64,000 nucleotides of DNA from Sinonovacula constricta (lineage: Eukaryota > Mollusca > Bivalvia > Cardiida > Solecurtidae), in assembly GCA_007844125.1 (NCBI GenBank), contig CM017567.1, positions 17,590,396-17,654,395 of the forward strand, given 5' to 3'. How positions within the stretch are numbered: position 1 is the first letter of the stretch; each line of letters starts with the position of its first letter. The position numbers and the translations under genes are program-made. The notes under the pieces are model-generated. The model saw nothing but the letters and a program-made list of their open reading frames with translations, had not been told where the DNA came from and made no database searches. Below, piece after piece: positions 35,401-48,477 of the stretch.

Positions 35401-36351
35401 AAGACCAGTAGATCAGCAAAGATTGTTTTTCAGTTGTATCGATTTCTACAAGCATGCCACCTGACCACTAATGAAACGCCAGAGACAATAATCGTTTGAC
35501 ATTTTGGTTTGTATCAAAAGGAAATCATTGCAAGATATCGCCTTTTTTCATTATTATACTTTCCTTTCCTTTAACCTGTGTCATTGTATATCTATTTTAA
35601 TCGTCGAACAACACTGTTACTCTTTTACTTCTCTTTGTTGTCAAAATGTCTGCAAACAAAGTATTTATTAAGGTAATTATTAAAATTTGAACTTAACTGT
35701 GTTAAGCCACGATTATGTAAACGTGTTGTTTTTTTCTTGCGTTCATTTGCGCTTTTTGCGTTATTGCCAAATAAATAAAATTAAAACATTGCCTACCTTA
35801 CTTTAAACATGGTAGCTTCTGGAGACATACATAAGCTAAATGGAAAGTTAAAGTGACCTTATACTTAATTGTACGTGTCTTATTCCAAGTACCACAATAC
35901 AGCGATAATATTCGCCCGCTTAACAAGGAAATCAACCAAATGATTGAAGAGGTGAACATGTTACTGATTTATCAACTGTTGCCATCCCTAATTAAATGTG
36001 TTTGACTTTATCTTTTTTGTTTATCTATGATCCGAGCCCATTTCCAGGTTCATTCTTATTACAAATCACAGCAGTGAGGCAGCACATTCTTCCACAATCC
36101 GATATCGCCAATATTTATGTTTTGTCGATTTTAATTTCTCCGGCTGCCGTTCAGTCGGTGCCATAGACTGCATACGATCCATGATATCGATTCCCTTGTA
36201 AACATATCGATCCGAGTCAACCTCCGGGCTGAATAAACAGCTAGAAGTACGCCTGGTACCCGAGCTGTATTCAATACCTAAGCAGCACACTGGGACTCAG
36301 ACCGATCGATGTATGCGCCATCGTATTGGATTATTAATGTCTCCATAGTGA
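35401..36351. other. Upstream flank of CDK5R1
   Basis: Mostly AT-rich. A minus-strand frame at 36066-36290 reads protein-like sequence (ending KYWRYRIVEECAASLL). It opens at a GTG behind an acceptor-like GAGTCCCAG, so it could be a terminal exon of a divergent or overlapping gene. There is no family match, and I did not call it as a gene. Confidence 0.3.
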
Positions 36352-36359
36352 TGACGTCA
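36352..36359 (+). promoter_or_regulatory. Full CRE palindrome TGACGTCA
   Basis: A perfect TGACGTCA lies 342 bases before the CDK5R1 start codon, with an inverted CCAAT motif (TATTGG) 24 bases upstream. CRE sites bind CREB/ATF factors. This arrangement fits a promoter for the p35 gene, but the transcription start is not known and one eight-base match can arise by chance. Confidence 0.45.
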
Positions 36360-36700
36360 CAGGGACCCGGATGCAGAGAGCAATATGAAAAGTCTTTGGA
36401 AGCAAAGTATTGATCAGTAGAGCGGCAAGAAGCATTCATGAAAAGAGGATCGGGATTGGTTTATTTTTTCTGGAACTTTTCAACGTTAAACTCGTATACT
36501 GTGCATTATATTGAAGTGAATTGTTGTCTACGTGTGAAGAAGGAATATATTTGTTAGACTTGAAAGGTATTTGATATTAGTGATATTCTGATTGGTTAAG
36601 TCTGTTAGTGTCTTTGCGATGTTGGAGGACTAGCATAGCCATCTTTGACACATATAATTACACATCTTGTCAAGTCTTGTGAGACTGTCAGATCAAAAAC

Positions 36701-37678
36701 ATGGGCACCGTACTGTCGTTTTCCCCAAGGCCGCGGAAACCCCTGTACGAGGACATCAACTTGAATAATTTCAATTATGAGATTCTAAACAACAATAAAA
36801 ACCAAGTTAACATAAGCAAAGATGTTAAAGATAACAAGGATAAAAGCTTTAAGCGACATTCGATATTCTTGAGTGGACTTAGTTGGAAGAAGTTTACAGT
36901 GAATGGAAGTAAAAAGAAAGAGAAAAATGTTCTTAAAACCTCAACAATTGCATGTCTTCCAGGAAAAGTTGACAATAACTGCAACATTGAAAACTTGAAC
37001 ATTAACAAAAACTTCCAGAAATCTCTTAGTTGTTACAACCTAAAAGCTCCGGATGGTGTTCAAAACGAAAACATCAGAAACAATAACAACAATGTCAGTG
37101 TTAACAACAACATCAACAATAATATCAACCAAAACAGTAACACCACAGTCCGCAAACCGGAAATCCAGTTGGTTAAGAAAGTTGACCGCGGAACAAGTCC
37201 GAGAAAAACTGTCATACAGGCTTCGACGACAGAACTTCTGAAAAGTCTCGGAGAATTTCTTTACCGCCGGTGTCGCAAGTTGAAACACTTTGAAGGTATG
37301 GACGCCATCGTGTGGCTGCGGACTGTTGACCGGTCGTTGTTGCTGCAAGGCTGGCAGGACATCGCGTTTATTAACCCCGCCAATGTGGTGTTTGTCTACA
37401 TGCTTGTACGGGATATAGTCACCCCAGAAATGACGAACGAGACTGAGCTGCAGGCCATCGTACTGACCTGTCTCTACTTGTCCTACAGCTACATGGGCAA
37501 CGAGATCAGCTATCCACTGAAGCCGTTTCTAGTGGAGGAGAACAGGGACAGGTTCTGGGACAGGTGTCTCTCCATCATCAACAACCAGAGCGCCAGCATG
37601 CTCAAGATCAACAGCGATCCAGGATTCTTCACAGAGGTGTTCACAGAACTCAAACATTACTCCCCGCTTATATGCTGA
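36701..37678 (+). CDS. CDK5R1: Cyclin-dependent kinase 5 activator 1 (p35)
   Basis: One uninterrupted 325-codon exon encodes a p35/p39-family activator. These proteins bind and activate CDK5 through a cyclin-like fold. The start MGTVLSFSP matches the family N-terminus. Gly2 is the expected N-myristoylation site, anchoring the kinase complex to membranes. Conserved N-terminal segments include [12 protein letters not shown] (51-62) and QKSLSCYNL (106-114). Residues 120-150 are an Asn-rich linker that replaces the vertebrate Pro/Ser-rich region. The CDK5-binding domain spans about 173-320, with [21 protein letters not shown] (211-220), [26 protein letters not shown] (255-274), [10 protein letters not shown] and a [12 protein letters not shown] end. 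The C-terminus is shorter than in vertebrate p35. A single coding exon matches vertebrate CDK5R1. Assignment to p35 rather than p39 is by overall resemblance; invertebrates usually have one gene. Confidence 0.97.
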   Translation: MGTVLSFSPRPRKPLYEDINLNNFNYEILNNNKNQVNISKDVKDNKDKSFKRHSIFLSGLSWKKFTVNGSKKKEKNVLKTSTIACLPGKVDNNCNIENLNINKNFQKSLSCYNLKAPDGVQNENIRNNNNNVSVNNNINNNINQNSNTTVRKPEIQLVKKVDRGTSPRKTVIQASTTELLKSLGEFLYRRCRKLKHFEGMDAIVWLRTVDRSLLLQGWQDIAFINPANVVFVYMLVRDIVTPEMTNETELQAIVLTCLYLSYSYMGNEISYPLKPFLVEENRDRFWDRCLSIINNQSASMLKINSDPGFFTEVFTELKHYSPLIC

Positions 37679-38781
37679 ATCGAGGATACACGTTATACAT
37701 AAACTTCAAACAGAGTCAGCATAAATGGTGGATTTGTTGGCACACCTGAAAGTGTCAACCAAAAGCATTAAAGGTTTGTGCGATTCTCCAGGACCGGAAG
37801 CTAGTATTTTTAATGGTAAATTATAGAAGATATGATTGTAGATATGCTTAATTTTGTGGACACATCAGTCAGAGAACGCTAGATAGAAAGTAAAGTCTGG
37901 GTTGATATTTTTGAAAACTGTTTATTATTCTCATTTACCTAGATTGTTTGTGTTTGTTTTTCAGCGTTATAAATGCAGCTTGATTTTTACCAACAGCCTA
38001 AGACTTGATGCTCATACCTTTTATCGTGCGTAACATTATTTATTTTAAGTTATCTTACCAAAACAAGTAATTGTATACTTACTAGTCAAACTATTCTATA
38101 AAACATATATAATATACATAAAACTATTAAAAAAAACAACAGTGAAGCATGTGTCAAGATATATTATCGAAAAAGACAAAACAACGTCCAAGAAATAAAC
38201 AACATTGTGTTTATTCAATATTTGACAATCGTGAACACCCTTGAAGAGTCAATGTGCAACGTTAATTAATGTGCCATATACCAATCATTTAGTTGTCTGT
38301 ACTTTTTCATTTTGTTTTATTTGTCTAGATGTACTTTACATTCGATCTAACACTTATTTTATACGCAATACCGTAAGTTCGTAACGATTCAACAATAGCG
38401 GGAAGATTGACAACCATAATTTCGAGCGAGCATAAAGAGATTGATACAGTAAGGTTAAAAGTCCACAATATACAGCACTCTTTTAAGAAAGAACAAAAGA
38501 ACTTAATACGAGCATCTGGGTGAAAATATTTTTAAATAGCATTCAAATCTATCTTTCTTTAGTATATAGCATACTGCTTCTGTATTTGTATTGGATGTTT
38601 TACCCTGTTTGCCCTACATGTTGAAATGAACTTTGTCTCCATCATCACATGCTACATCCCAACGTTTATATAAGTAGTTAGACATGTCTAAATGCCGAGC
38701 GATTTCTCACTGCAGTTTTTCAAGCTCAACATTTCACTTGATTTCTGATTTCTTTGAGGACATGCTCTTACGCTTTCAAGC
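37679..38781. other. Probable CDK5R1 3' UTR and flank
   Basis: AT-rich non-coding sequence follows the stop. An AATAAA occurs at 38194-38199, about 520 bases after the stop, and is a plausible poly(A) signal. Confidence 0.45.
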
Positions 38782-38925
38782 GTGTTTCCAGCTGACAGTA
38801 GGTGCAGTATCGTCAGGAGTTGACAGCGTGTTCCAGCTGACAGTAGGTGCAGTATCGTCAGGAGTTGACAGCGTGTTCCAGCTGACAGTAGGTGCAGTAT
38901 CGTCAGGACTTGACAGCGTGTTACA
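38782..38925 (+). repeat. 45-bp minisatellite, three copies
   Basis: Three almost identical 45-base units contain CCAGCTGACAGTAGGTGCAG and TATCGTCAGGAGTTGACAGC. The unit is a multiple of three, so an 86-codon ORF runs through it. No other coding evidence is seen. Confidence 0.9.
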
Positions 38926-41900
38926 GAACTTGCTATACGGTTAGACTGATCTGAATAAATGAGCTTGGGTTAACCTGAGTGTGAAATATTTCTGCATTTA
39001 GAGCTTACCTATGTACATTTATATTATCTTGTGCAATAATGTTATACTTCCAGAACAGCGTGATTATAACACTGTTTTGTTTGTACAGAGATTGTGTGAA
39101 TAGAACTGACCTTGCAACTGGTGTCGGATTTGACTGACATCTATGGTTGTCTCAAATCCTTAAATTGTCTTGATCTTTAAGTTTAAGTAAAGATAAATTA
39201 GACATTGCTATATTCATTTTATGGAAAGGGGTATTTATAAAACATAAGACGCCTCAGACGCACGCGATACAGGTTCTCGCTTAAGATTCAATCCCACCAA
39301 ACTAGGTATTGGACAAGTATTATTTATGTGATTGTTTTGTAACAAAGTCCATAAGAAACATTTTAAGTGCTGTAACTTGCTTGTACAATCGTTTATTAAA
39401 TGCGACGGAACAGATGCTTTTAAAAATGGTAATTGATTGAACTGTGTTTTTTATCTAGTTTAATTGCAAAACCATGGTGTGTCTACATGAAGTGACTAAG
39501 TATGGAAGAATGTTATGACAGTGATTATTTAGTTTTCAACCGCTCTACATAACTGTTATGTTTTAACCTTTTCCCAAAAGTATTCTAACGATGGAATCTT
39601 TTTTCCAGTAAAATCACGTTTAATAAAATAAGGCTGTATATAGATATACGGGGTTTGCCAGTACTTAATGCTGTTTTCAAAGTATATTTGCGAGTAAGCA
39701 CTTTACGTTTGTCTCTGTATAAATTATTATTCATACCAAACACCTGGAAAGCGTTAGAAATCAGTCTAAATAAATAAATACCGTTGCCATGACTACCTTA
39801 CTGTCAACGTGATCCTCACAACGGTACTCTAAGTCTAGGCCTAGTCTACAGTAATTGACTAGTGGGATATTTCCATTCTACATTCTCAAACAACCACTTT
39901 TCTCTTAGTGAGGGGAATCACATAAACTGACCTATGGCGCTAAGTAATGTTGAAGGTCGAAGAAACTCAGTATACATGTAAAACATTAATTCCGGTGAGT
40001 AAAGAAATTACTCGCTTTTGTATAAAAAACCTATTCTATCAAGTTATGTATCTGGTCAGTTGAAAAGGTCATATACGACCATTTAATGTTACTGTTGTAC
40101 ATGTAGCTACCACCGTCGCCTTAAGTTTCTTACTAGATTAGAGCAAGCCGTGAAAAAAAAAGATATGTGCGCGAAAATATTTCGCAATCGCTATTAAAAC
40201 ACATTGATTTCTTGTTCACGCCTGTGAAAGAACCGAGTGACATTTCAGTGACTTTTGATCTTACTTTTATTTAGTCGTTTATAAGATTAGTGCAATGTTT
40301 TGTGCACAATATCCTAAAAATGTGCACTTTTAAGATGGGCTTTCACAAGATAAGCAGACACGGCTTTGGCAATTTCACACAGGAACGTTACTAGATAACA
40401 GTTTTCGCTATTTCACTTATAGTTCAATTAAGATTAGGCTCATTAAGTCCATAGCATTTATAAATGGCACGTGTGTATGCTGATCTTTCCTTTCTACTTT
40501 CGTAGAATCCACGTGTTGAAAGGAAGGCGATACGTTCGTTGTGCCTGACCGTTTTGCTTGACCTTTAGCTTGACCTTTCCTATTCTGCGCTGTAAGACAA
40601 CCAAGTCCCGTGAAACTTAGGATAAATGTCGCAGCAATACAAACATGGCTTCTTCTTTACTGTCGTCGGTATTTTCTGAATCGATACTTTCAAGCGACGA
40701 TACCTTCCCTTGAAATTGTATTATCAATCTCTATGAAATCTGTTTATTAGTCAACTTTCAAAAGTCACAGTGTACCAAATATATAAATTGTACAGGGATA
40801 GAGCTAAGACTACCAAGATTATTTTTTATCTGCTTTAGCTGATATGTTTCCATAATTTAACGTTTTAAATGTATATTTTTGTTTTTCTGTAACGCTATTT
40901 TAACGCTTTGATAGATTTAAATATTAAAGGGACGTGACTGCATAATAGACACAGACACAGGTTTAAGTCTGCTTTTCTTAACCAGGTGAATACTATTTTC
41001 TTTCGGAGTGGGTGTGGGGACAGTTATATGATCATCGAGTTTTTATATACGAAATATTTGACCCCAGTATTATGTGTAATTAGCCCATATTTCCTGTGGT
41101 GCACGGAATTTTAAATTCATGTGCAATTATTTATCAGTAGCAAGTACCAATTGCACCCATTTTCACCATAGTTATGCCAGATATAAATCATACTTAATTC
41201 TGGACTTGCCTTAGTCAGCTTAATATTTCTATAAAATACAAGTAATGATTAAATCGGTATCACTCGCATACTTACCTCACAACGTTGAGGAAGTTTCTTG
41301 GACGTATCATGCGTTAAAGTGTAGATTCTGTCAAGCGTTACCATGGAGATTGTCTTGACTTTTCGATTATTCAATAACTAAGTCTCTTGAGTTTCATTAT
41401 AACTTAGTTTTATGCTCGCTATGTTGGTTTCACATGTAGTTCGTTAGTGTTCTGGTAAGGACATTTGTCATATCCGAATATATATTTCCTATACAAATAA
41501 TCGGATATGCAATGATTTGGTTTGATATGCATTTGATTTTGTCTATTTTGTTTCTCTCTGTTCATCTCAAAATCATGTGATACGTTATAGAACGCCCTGT
41601 AGTTAGACCGTTAATGGATCTATTGTATTCATATGAAGACCAACATATCAGTAACTGATCTCCGATATTCCTCATTCAGTAAGAAGTTCCAAGTTTTTTA
41701 TCAACGTTCATGTTTAACTTTTTTTGTTTAACGTGACCGTTCAACCAAGAAATAAAAAATGATGACTTTCACCTAGCTAGTAATTAATCAATAGAATTTT
41801 TTTGGTCTTTGTTGTTTTGTTGATATTCTTTGGACATGTAAACAGTTTCAGAAAGCATTAGCGCTTTAAAAACTTTTGTCTGCTCAGATTTGTATAACTT

Positions 41901-42360
41901 GTTTCAGTTATAATACCATTTCAGAAACATAACGAACAACAGGAAGTGCATGTTTCTCTCATTTGTTGTAACGATCAGCCGCCGTATTGACGAGAGTTTG
42001 TCTGTTCGGTAGTATACGTCTATATTGCTCGATAATCGATGAAATTATTACCTTCTTTAAAGTGGGCTTTTTACTCAGCTCAAATATACAAATATTAGAT
42101 CTATTACAATTTACAATATTTCTGTATGATTTTACCTAAATCATAGATGCACAATACCTCACAAAAATATAACTATTACCAAAGACAAGGCAGAATTAAC
42201 TTACTCTTATTCTTCAGAGACACCCATCATAAAATCAATCGATCGTAGAGTTGAACATGACAATGCTTCCACAGAATAACAACAATTACTTGTCTGTACT
42301 AATGAGACGTGTGTATTTATGCTGATTTATACTGAGCTTGTAAGGCTTTATTTCCACTTC
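38926..42360. other. Intergenic, no gene called
   Basis: A minus-strand frame near 40626-40715 is mildly protein-like (ESIDSENTDDSKEEAM) but short, and it lacks splice support. At 41607-41690 a segment (GTTAATGGATCTATTG...TGATCTCCGA) resembles 46651-46722. This suggests a shared dispersed element. Confidence 0.35.
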
Positions 42361-42500
42361 TCGAGGGCACTTAAGTGCTGATGCTGATTTTAAAAAATTG
42401 TATTACTGTAAACAACTATAATGTCACGTACATGATATATAACCACCCTCAGAGTTGCCTTGTGAAATGTTTGCACCGTCACGCAATGTGTAGATCGCTC
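42361..42500 (+). repeat. Dispersed element carrying one 19-bp minisatellite unit
   Basis: This segment contains TTAAGTGCTGATG, CTGTAAACAACTATAATG with TCACGTACA, and CCTTGTGAAATGTTTGCACC, then GTCACGCAATGTGT. The same blocks appear in order at 48478-48600, and the first block also appears at 46839. At those two places they lead straight into the long 19-bp arrays. Here only about one unit is present, so this appears to be an unexpanded relative. Confidence 0.65.
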
Positions 42501-45500
42501 AAGAGCGACCGTATCTTTTTAAATGCAAGCTAAATGCGAACTTTTTTTTGTTTTAAGTGCAGATAAATAATATAGCACAAACACATCAAACCGTATGGCA
42601 ATTAGGCAAAGTTATATCAGACTTTTAAAGTCTTATTTCATGATATTTCCTTCCTATTACGGGTCCTGCCATCTATTACATAGTATATGTAGACCAGATA
42701 TACTGTACAGTTATTGCACACCAGTATCCCTCTGTTCTTAACATTTCATCACACCTGCATGTGTCTCCATGAACTATTCCGCGTTGATTTATTCACATTT
42801 GCAAGGAAGCAAAATCCACCAATATGTTTTGGAACGGGTGAAGCAATTGCTTAACTTAAAGAAAAAGTCAGTCAATGGGCCATTCAACCTCAAATAACAA
42901 AGCTCTTTAATTTGGAGAAAGCATACATTATTAAGTTATATATTATTTGGGAGAAAGCATAAATTATTAAGTTCTATATTATTTGGGAGTTTTAGCTACT
43001 CTTTGTTAAGTAATTGTTATGTGTAGTTTGAGTTTGAAAACATCCAAATGACTATCATGCGGGACGTTTTATCCGAGACGTTCCCTTTTGTGTTATGCTG
43101 TTTTTTAAAATCCATTTTTGTTTCTGTAAGTATTTCACCGAATTTTATACCGTTTTTATATTGTTTACATATGATATTGGCATTGTTCAAACTGTTGAAA
43201 GCGTCTGTTAAATTGATAAAAACATCAAATATGTTGATATAAAAATGGAAGAGTATTAAATGAAATCGATAAGGCACAATGAGCGTTAGTGGAGTAGAAA
43301 ATAGCTAGGAATATATATAACCATAATAAATGTATTTATTGCAAGAAAGTGTGCGAGTGATTTCAAAAGGATACGAACGAATAAAGTGTAAATATGGTTA
43401 TGCTGGCTACATAGTTTAAGATAAAGACTTTAATGAGGGAGTGAGAGAAATAGAGAATAATAAGAGGAGTGCGAGACAATAAACAAAAATAGAAAGAATC
43501 GAAACAGGGTGTATGATATATAGTTTTCTATGTAACATGTGATGTTGTAATTGGGTGAGTATAGTACTTTTGTGTTTTTTGTAACATGACAATTTCGTTT
43601 TACATGTATGTACCTTGTTATTGTTCATAAGAAACAATTTGTAATTTTTGTATTTGTGATTATTATACCTTTGTTAATATAAATGAATGGTTGGGTTGGT
43701 AATAAAATAAACAGACACATTTTATGTCAAAAATGTGTCAAACTGTTATTGTTCCGTACATGCATTGTTGTGTGACATTGCCACTATCACTAATAATTTA
43801 ATGCTAACATAACCTTTGTACTCATTTAGAATATGATACAAAGTCTGTAAACACATTTAGTATTTCATCCAGGGGTGAAACAAATATCGTACCTGTTAAT
43901 GGGGTTAACAGAGAAATAAATATAATACATGATCTTTAACATTAGTACCGCACGGGCTTCAATCATCTTAGACGTTAAGAATTTTCATATCACAGTTTAC
44001 TTTGAAACAACCCTGTCGGAATTCTACGGAAATACATAACTATGATTCTTTTCTGATAAGGACATTGGAATAAGCTTTCTTGTTAAAATTAGACTTCAAC
44101 AAAATATCCGTTGTTTTTTAATCTGAGCCCGAATCGAGAAAAGAGCTATTTTTGCTTAACTTCTTTGGTATGTTTTGACAGCTTTATCAACCAGTCGGTG
44201 GCATTTTCTTGTCATATATGTAATATGGAAATTGATATAATTCCATTTATCTGATACAAAACAAAATAATTTGATTTTAATTTGTTTTCAAAAACGTTTA
44301 TTGTAACAATTTTTTAAGCATCACCATGCGTTGATGTTGTGCTTTATCCCCTTTTGTGTTTAAAATTACAAAGATTTATCATTAAAAGAATGAAAGGGAT
44401 AAGGTTTGTTTCTGTGTTTATTTTATCCCATAGTGTAAGGTTAAGCTCACTGTAAATAAATGAAGCCCTAGCATACAAGTTTCACAATCAATTTACGTCA
44501 CGTCTTCGTCTTTATTACCTATGCTAAAGTTATATGACATTTATAGTCTTGTCTTAAAGTCTTGTCTTGTCTTGTCTTACATTAACTACTGCCCTTTTTA
44601 TCTTGGTTAAAGCTTTGTTTAAAAATATTCAGACAAGCAATTCCCTTTGTAATAAAATTAATTCGCGACTTGTCGATATTTGGACTTGCGTTCTAACTGA
44701 CATTTGGTTTAATCGATTATTGACAATAAAGAGACACTGTTTGTTTACCAATCGTTCGGATTCATAAAACGTCTAACTTATAAAGCAATGCGTTTTAAAC
44801 TCTTTGGTTGTTTGTTTTGTGGATGGCGAGAAGCTGTACATAATTACTTGTTAGAGACATGGACAATTGGAATATGGACTTACCTAGCTTTACACTTGGA
44901 GGTTAATGGGTTGGGGAAGGAAGTAAGGGTGAGGTGGGTTTAGCCAGCTGGACACAGCCTCGGGCTAAATTGGTATCATTGAAGGGACGGGATAAGGTCG
45001 CTACTGACCAATGGAAGTGCAGGATGACAATGTGCATAAAGTGTGATTTATTGTTTTACGACCTCTCCCCCTATACACCTCTGTGTACAGCAAATTAATC
45101 AAGTGTCCAGCTGTAATTTCACAGCATGGTGTTGTCTTTAGGAGGTGGAGAGGGTGGTGGCGTTCTAACGAGGGACGTGTTCAGTGCTTTTTATTGTTAA
45201 GTCGATAGTCAGAACTTTTAAAATGAGCATGAAATGTATGTTTAGAGTCTGCATTTGAAACAGAGCGGCTATATGGATATAGTTTTTTTCAGGCAGCAGT
45301 AATACATACGCATACAAATTCAAACATAAATCAAAATATGCATGAAGAAACACTCTCCTAAACTGTCAATAATATATAAAGTCGCGCACATTAATTGATG
45401 CACACAACACGGGCACAAACGTGAAATGTTTTAAATAAGATAAACAAAATCAAGAGTTTCAAGAACTTTTCTGACCTCTTTACAAAACTTATCAAGAAAT

Positions 45501-45544
45501 GTATTGCTGATGATTATAACCTAAGAATCTGTCTTTGTACTGCA
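42501..45544. other. AT-rich intergenic with a small tandem duplication
   Basis: At 42917-42988 a stretch of about 37 bases (GAGAAAGCATAMATTATTAA) is duplicated in tandem. A short (TTGTC)n tract lies near 44550-44575. No gene is supported. Confidence 0.45.
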
Positions 45545-45695
45545 TTGCGTGCAATTGACCCATATACAGTCAAGAACTAGCATTGCTTTTAAATTACACG
45601 ATGATCGGACATGTCGCTATGACTACATGGAAACGGTGACTTAAATCTTTAACTTCAAAGTCACTGTTGGAGATCTGTCCCTTACTCTCTAGTCG
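45545..45695 (+). repeat. Dispersed repeat, copy 1
   Basis: This segment shares AGAACTAGCATTGCTT, GGAAACGGTGACTT and AGTCACTGTTGGA, in this order, with the reverse complement of 56993-57125. A diverged, non-coding dispersed family is inferred. Ends are approximate. Confidence 0.5.
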
Positions 45696-46856
45696 TGTCC
45701 TACATTGGTGAGACAGCAGCATTTACGTGAGTATGCACAGTGGGTAGAACTGTGTTTGTTTAGATTTTGTTAGTCCTTATTATTTTACTTTGTTGTTTGG
45801 ATTGTTTTCTTAAATTTCGATAATTTAATTCTTGCGCATTTTAACTGTAACATATGACGTATTTGTTTTATATAGTATTCTATTATCAGTTTTAAGCTCC
45901 CTTAACAGGAGTTTATAGTGTGTTGCCTAACTTTAAGGTGATATTTTTATTTACACCGTTTAACTAAAGGAAAACCTTCAGGAAGTGCGAGTTTGGAGCG
46001 CGCCACTTTCCAGGTTTAAGGTCCACAGTCTGTCCTTTTTTTGTTTGACCGTTCCAAGGCGGTAGCCGAAGGTTTTATTTTTGTGTTTTATGTCTCGTGT
46101 TGTTGTCACTACGAAATTTACTCTGTATGCCTTCGTCTAGAGGTAGTTCAGATTTTAATAATTGTGGTAATTCTAATAGGACATTTTTTATTCCAAGTAA
46201 CATTTTTCTTCGGAAAAAATCCTTTACTCGCTGCTTTATCTAAGTCAATGACCAGGGGAGAGCAAGGAACAAAAACAAACAAACAAGCAAACGACAATAG
46301 CTTGTTATGATTTTTTAAAAGTTTTGTACAGTTTATGAGTTCGAGTGCCAGCTCTCTGACCTGGATTTATACTATTTGCCTAATCCTGATCAATTGGTAA
46401 GCAGGCTTTGCGTTAACGTCAACATAATAGACAACGCGTTTAAATATGAGATGTGTCAAAGGCCTAGTGAAACAGTCATTACTTTCCGATATCCATTGAT
46501 GTTAAGCATCGTGACTTTCTATTGTAATCTTCATGTCCGTTATACTGGCATCACAGGTAGTTTTCCATGTACAAATAAGACCATTTATATTCTCTATTAT
46601 CGGAGATTAATTGGGGACGCACGGTAGTTCTAAAGCAACAATTACGCGTGTTTGTTAATGGATCTATTGCACGCATAAGAGGGCTGAGTGATCTCCGACT
46701 TTCCTGGATATATTCAGTTAAACATGCTTGACGTTCCTGTAAATGTGTAATATTGAAACTATGAAAAGAAGCAAACTTTGATTTAAACTTACCTGACAAT
46801 AAATCAGTAGAATATTTCATTGGCTTTCTTTAGAAGATCATTAAGTGCTGATGTTG
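45696..46856. other. Intergenic leading into the 19-bp array, no gene
   Basis: Short ORFs (46041-46310, 46376-46627) show no recognisable family. 46651-46722 resembles 41607-41690. TTAAGTGCTGATGTTGCCACC at 46841-46860 (continuing one base) leads into the first array unit. Confidence 0.4.
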
Positions 46857-48145
46857 CCACCGTCACACAATGTTTGCACCATCACACAATGTTTGGACCG
46901 TCACACATTGTTTACACCGTCACACATTGTTTGCACCGTCACACAATGTTTGGACCGTCACACATTGTTTCAACGTCACACATTGTTTCACCGTCACACA
47001 TTGTTTACACCGTCACACATTGTTTGCACCGTCACACATTGTTTACACCGTATTGTTTGCACCGTCACACATTGTTTACACCGTCACACATTGTTTACAC
47101 CGTCACACATTGTTTACATTGTTTACACCGTCACACATTGTTTACACCGTCACACATTGTTTACATTGTTTACACCGTCACACATTGTTTACACCGTCAC
47201 ACATTGTTTGCACCGTCACACATTGTTTACACCGTCACACATTGTTTGCACCGTCACACAATGTTTGGACCGTCACACATTGTTTCAACGTCACACATTG
47301 TTTGCACCGTCACACATTGTTTATACCGTCACACATTGTTTACACCGTCACACATTGTTTACATTGTTTACACCGTCACACATTGTTTACACCGTCACAC
47401 ATTGTTTACACCGCCACACATTGTTTACATTGTTTACACCGTCACACATTGTTTACACCGTCACACATTGTTTGCACCGTCACACATTGTTTACATTGTT
47501 TACACCGTCACACATTGTTTGCACCGTCACACATTGTTTACACCGTCACACATTGTTTACACCGTCACACATTGTTTACATTGTTTACACCGTCACACAT
47601 TGTTTACACCGTCACACATTGTTTGCACCGTCACACATTGTTTACACCGTATTGTTTGCACCGTCACACATTGTTTACACCGTCACACATTGTTTACACC
47701 GTCACACATTGTTTGCACCGTCACACATTGTTTCGCCGTCACACATTGTTTACACCGTCACACATTGTTTCACCGTCACAAATTGTTTACACCGTCACAC
47801 ATTGTTTGCACCGTCACACATTGTTTACACCGTCACACATTGTTTGCACCGTCACACATTGTTTGCACCGTCACACATTGTTTACACCGTCACACAATGT
47901 TTGCACCGTCACACATTGTTTGCACCGTCACACATTGTTTCACCGTCACACATTGTTTACACCGTCACACATTGTTTGCACCGTCACACATTGTTTCGCC
48001 GTCACACATTGTTTACACCGTCACACATTGTTTCACCGTCACAAATTGTTTACACCGTCACACATTGTTTGCACCGTCACACATTGTTTACACCGTCACA
48101 CATTGATTACACCGTCACACATTGTTTACACCGTCACACATTGTC
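46857..48145 (+). repeat. 19-bp minisatellite array 1
   Basis: The unit CACCGTCACACATTGTTTA or ...TTTG is 19 bases long and repeated about 67 times, with irregular shorter units (TTTCACCGTCACAC, TTTACATTGTTTACACC). All three plus frames stay open, giving His/Cys/Thr-rich ORFs of over 400 codons that are not genes. Rare variants (CACAAATTG, TTTCGCC, ATTGATTACACC) mark higher-order blocks shared with array 2. Confidence 0.95.
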
Positions 48146-48477
48146 ATCATGTAGAGGTTTAAAATGAAATCTCAGTTAACTTTATTATTTTAAATGACTA
48201 ACTTCTTTTGGAAACATATTTTCAGTAATGAAAACCTGTCAGAAACAGAACGATGAACATGTTGATGGTAGAAAGCCGTGTGTTTGTGTGTGTGTGTGTG
48301 TGCTTGCGTGCGTGCGTGCGCGTGTGTGTGTCTTTGCGTGTGCGCATGTGCGCGTTTTAGTGTGAGTCTGTGCGTGTGGATTGGTGGAGGTGGTCATAAT
48401 ATGTCGTACATTACATATATCGACTAGCTTCTTTTCTTCGAGAGCAATATTTAATCTTTTACGGCTTCTATTCTACA
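48146..48477. other. Gap between arrays, with a (GT)n/(GC)-rich microsatellite
   Basis: Unique AT-rich sequence plus an impure GT/GC dinucleotide tract at about 48281-48356. No gene is seen. Confidence 0.6.

Noticed and set aside
36066..36290. Divergent gene upstream of CDK5R1
   Set aside because: The frame is protein-like and has an acceptor-like site, but it starts at GTG, has no family match, and its other exons would overlap CDK5R1. Not strong enough to call.
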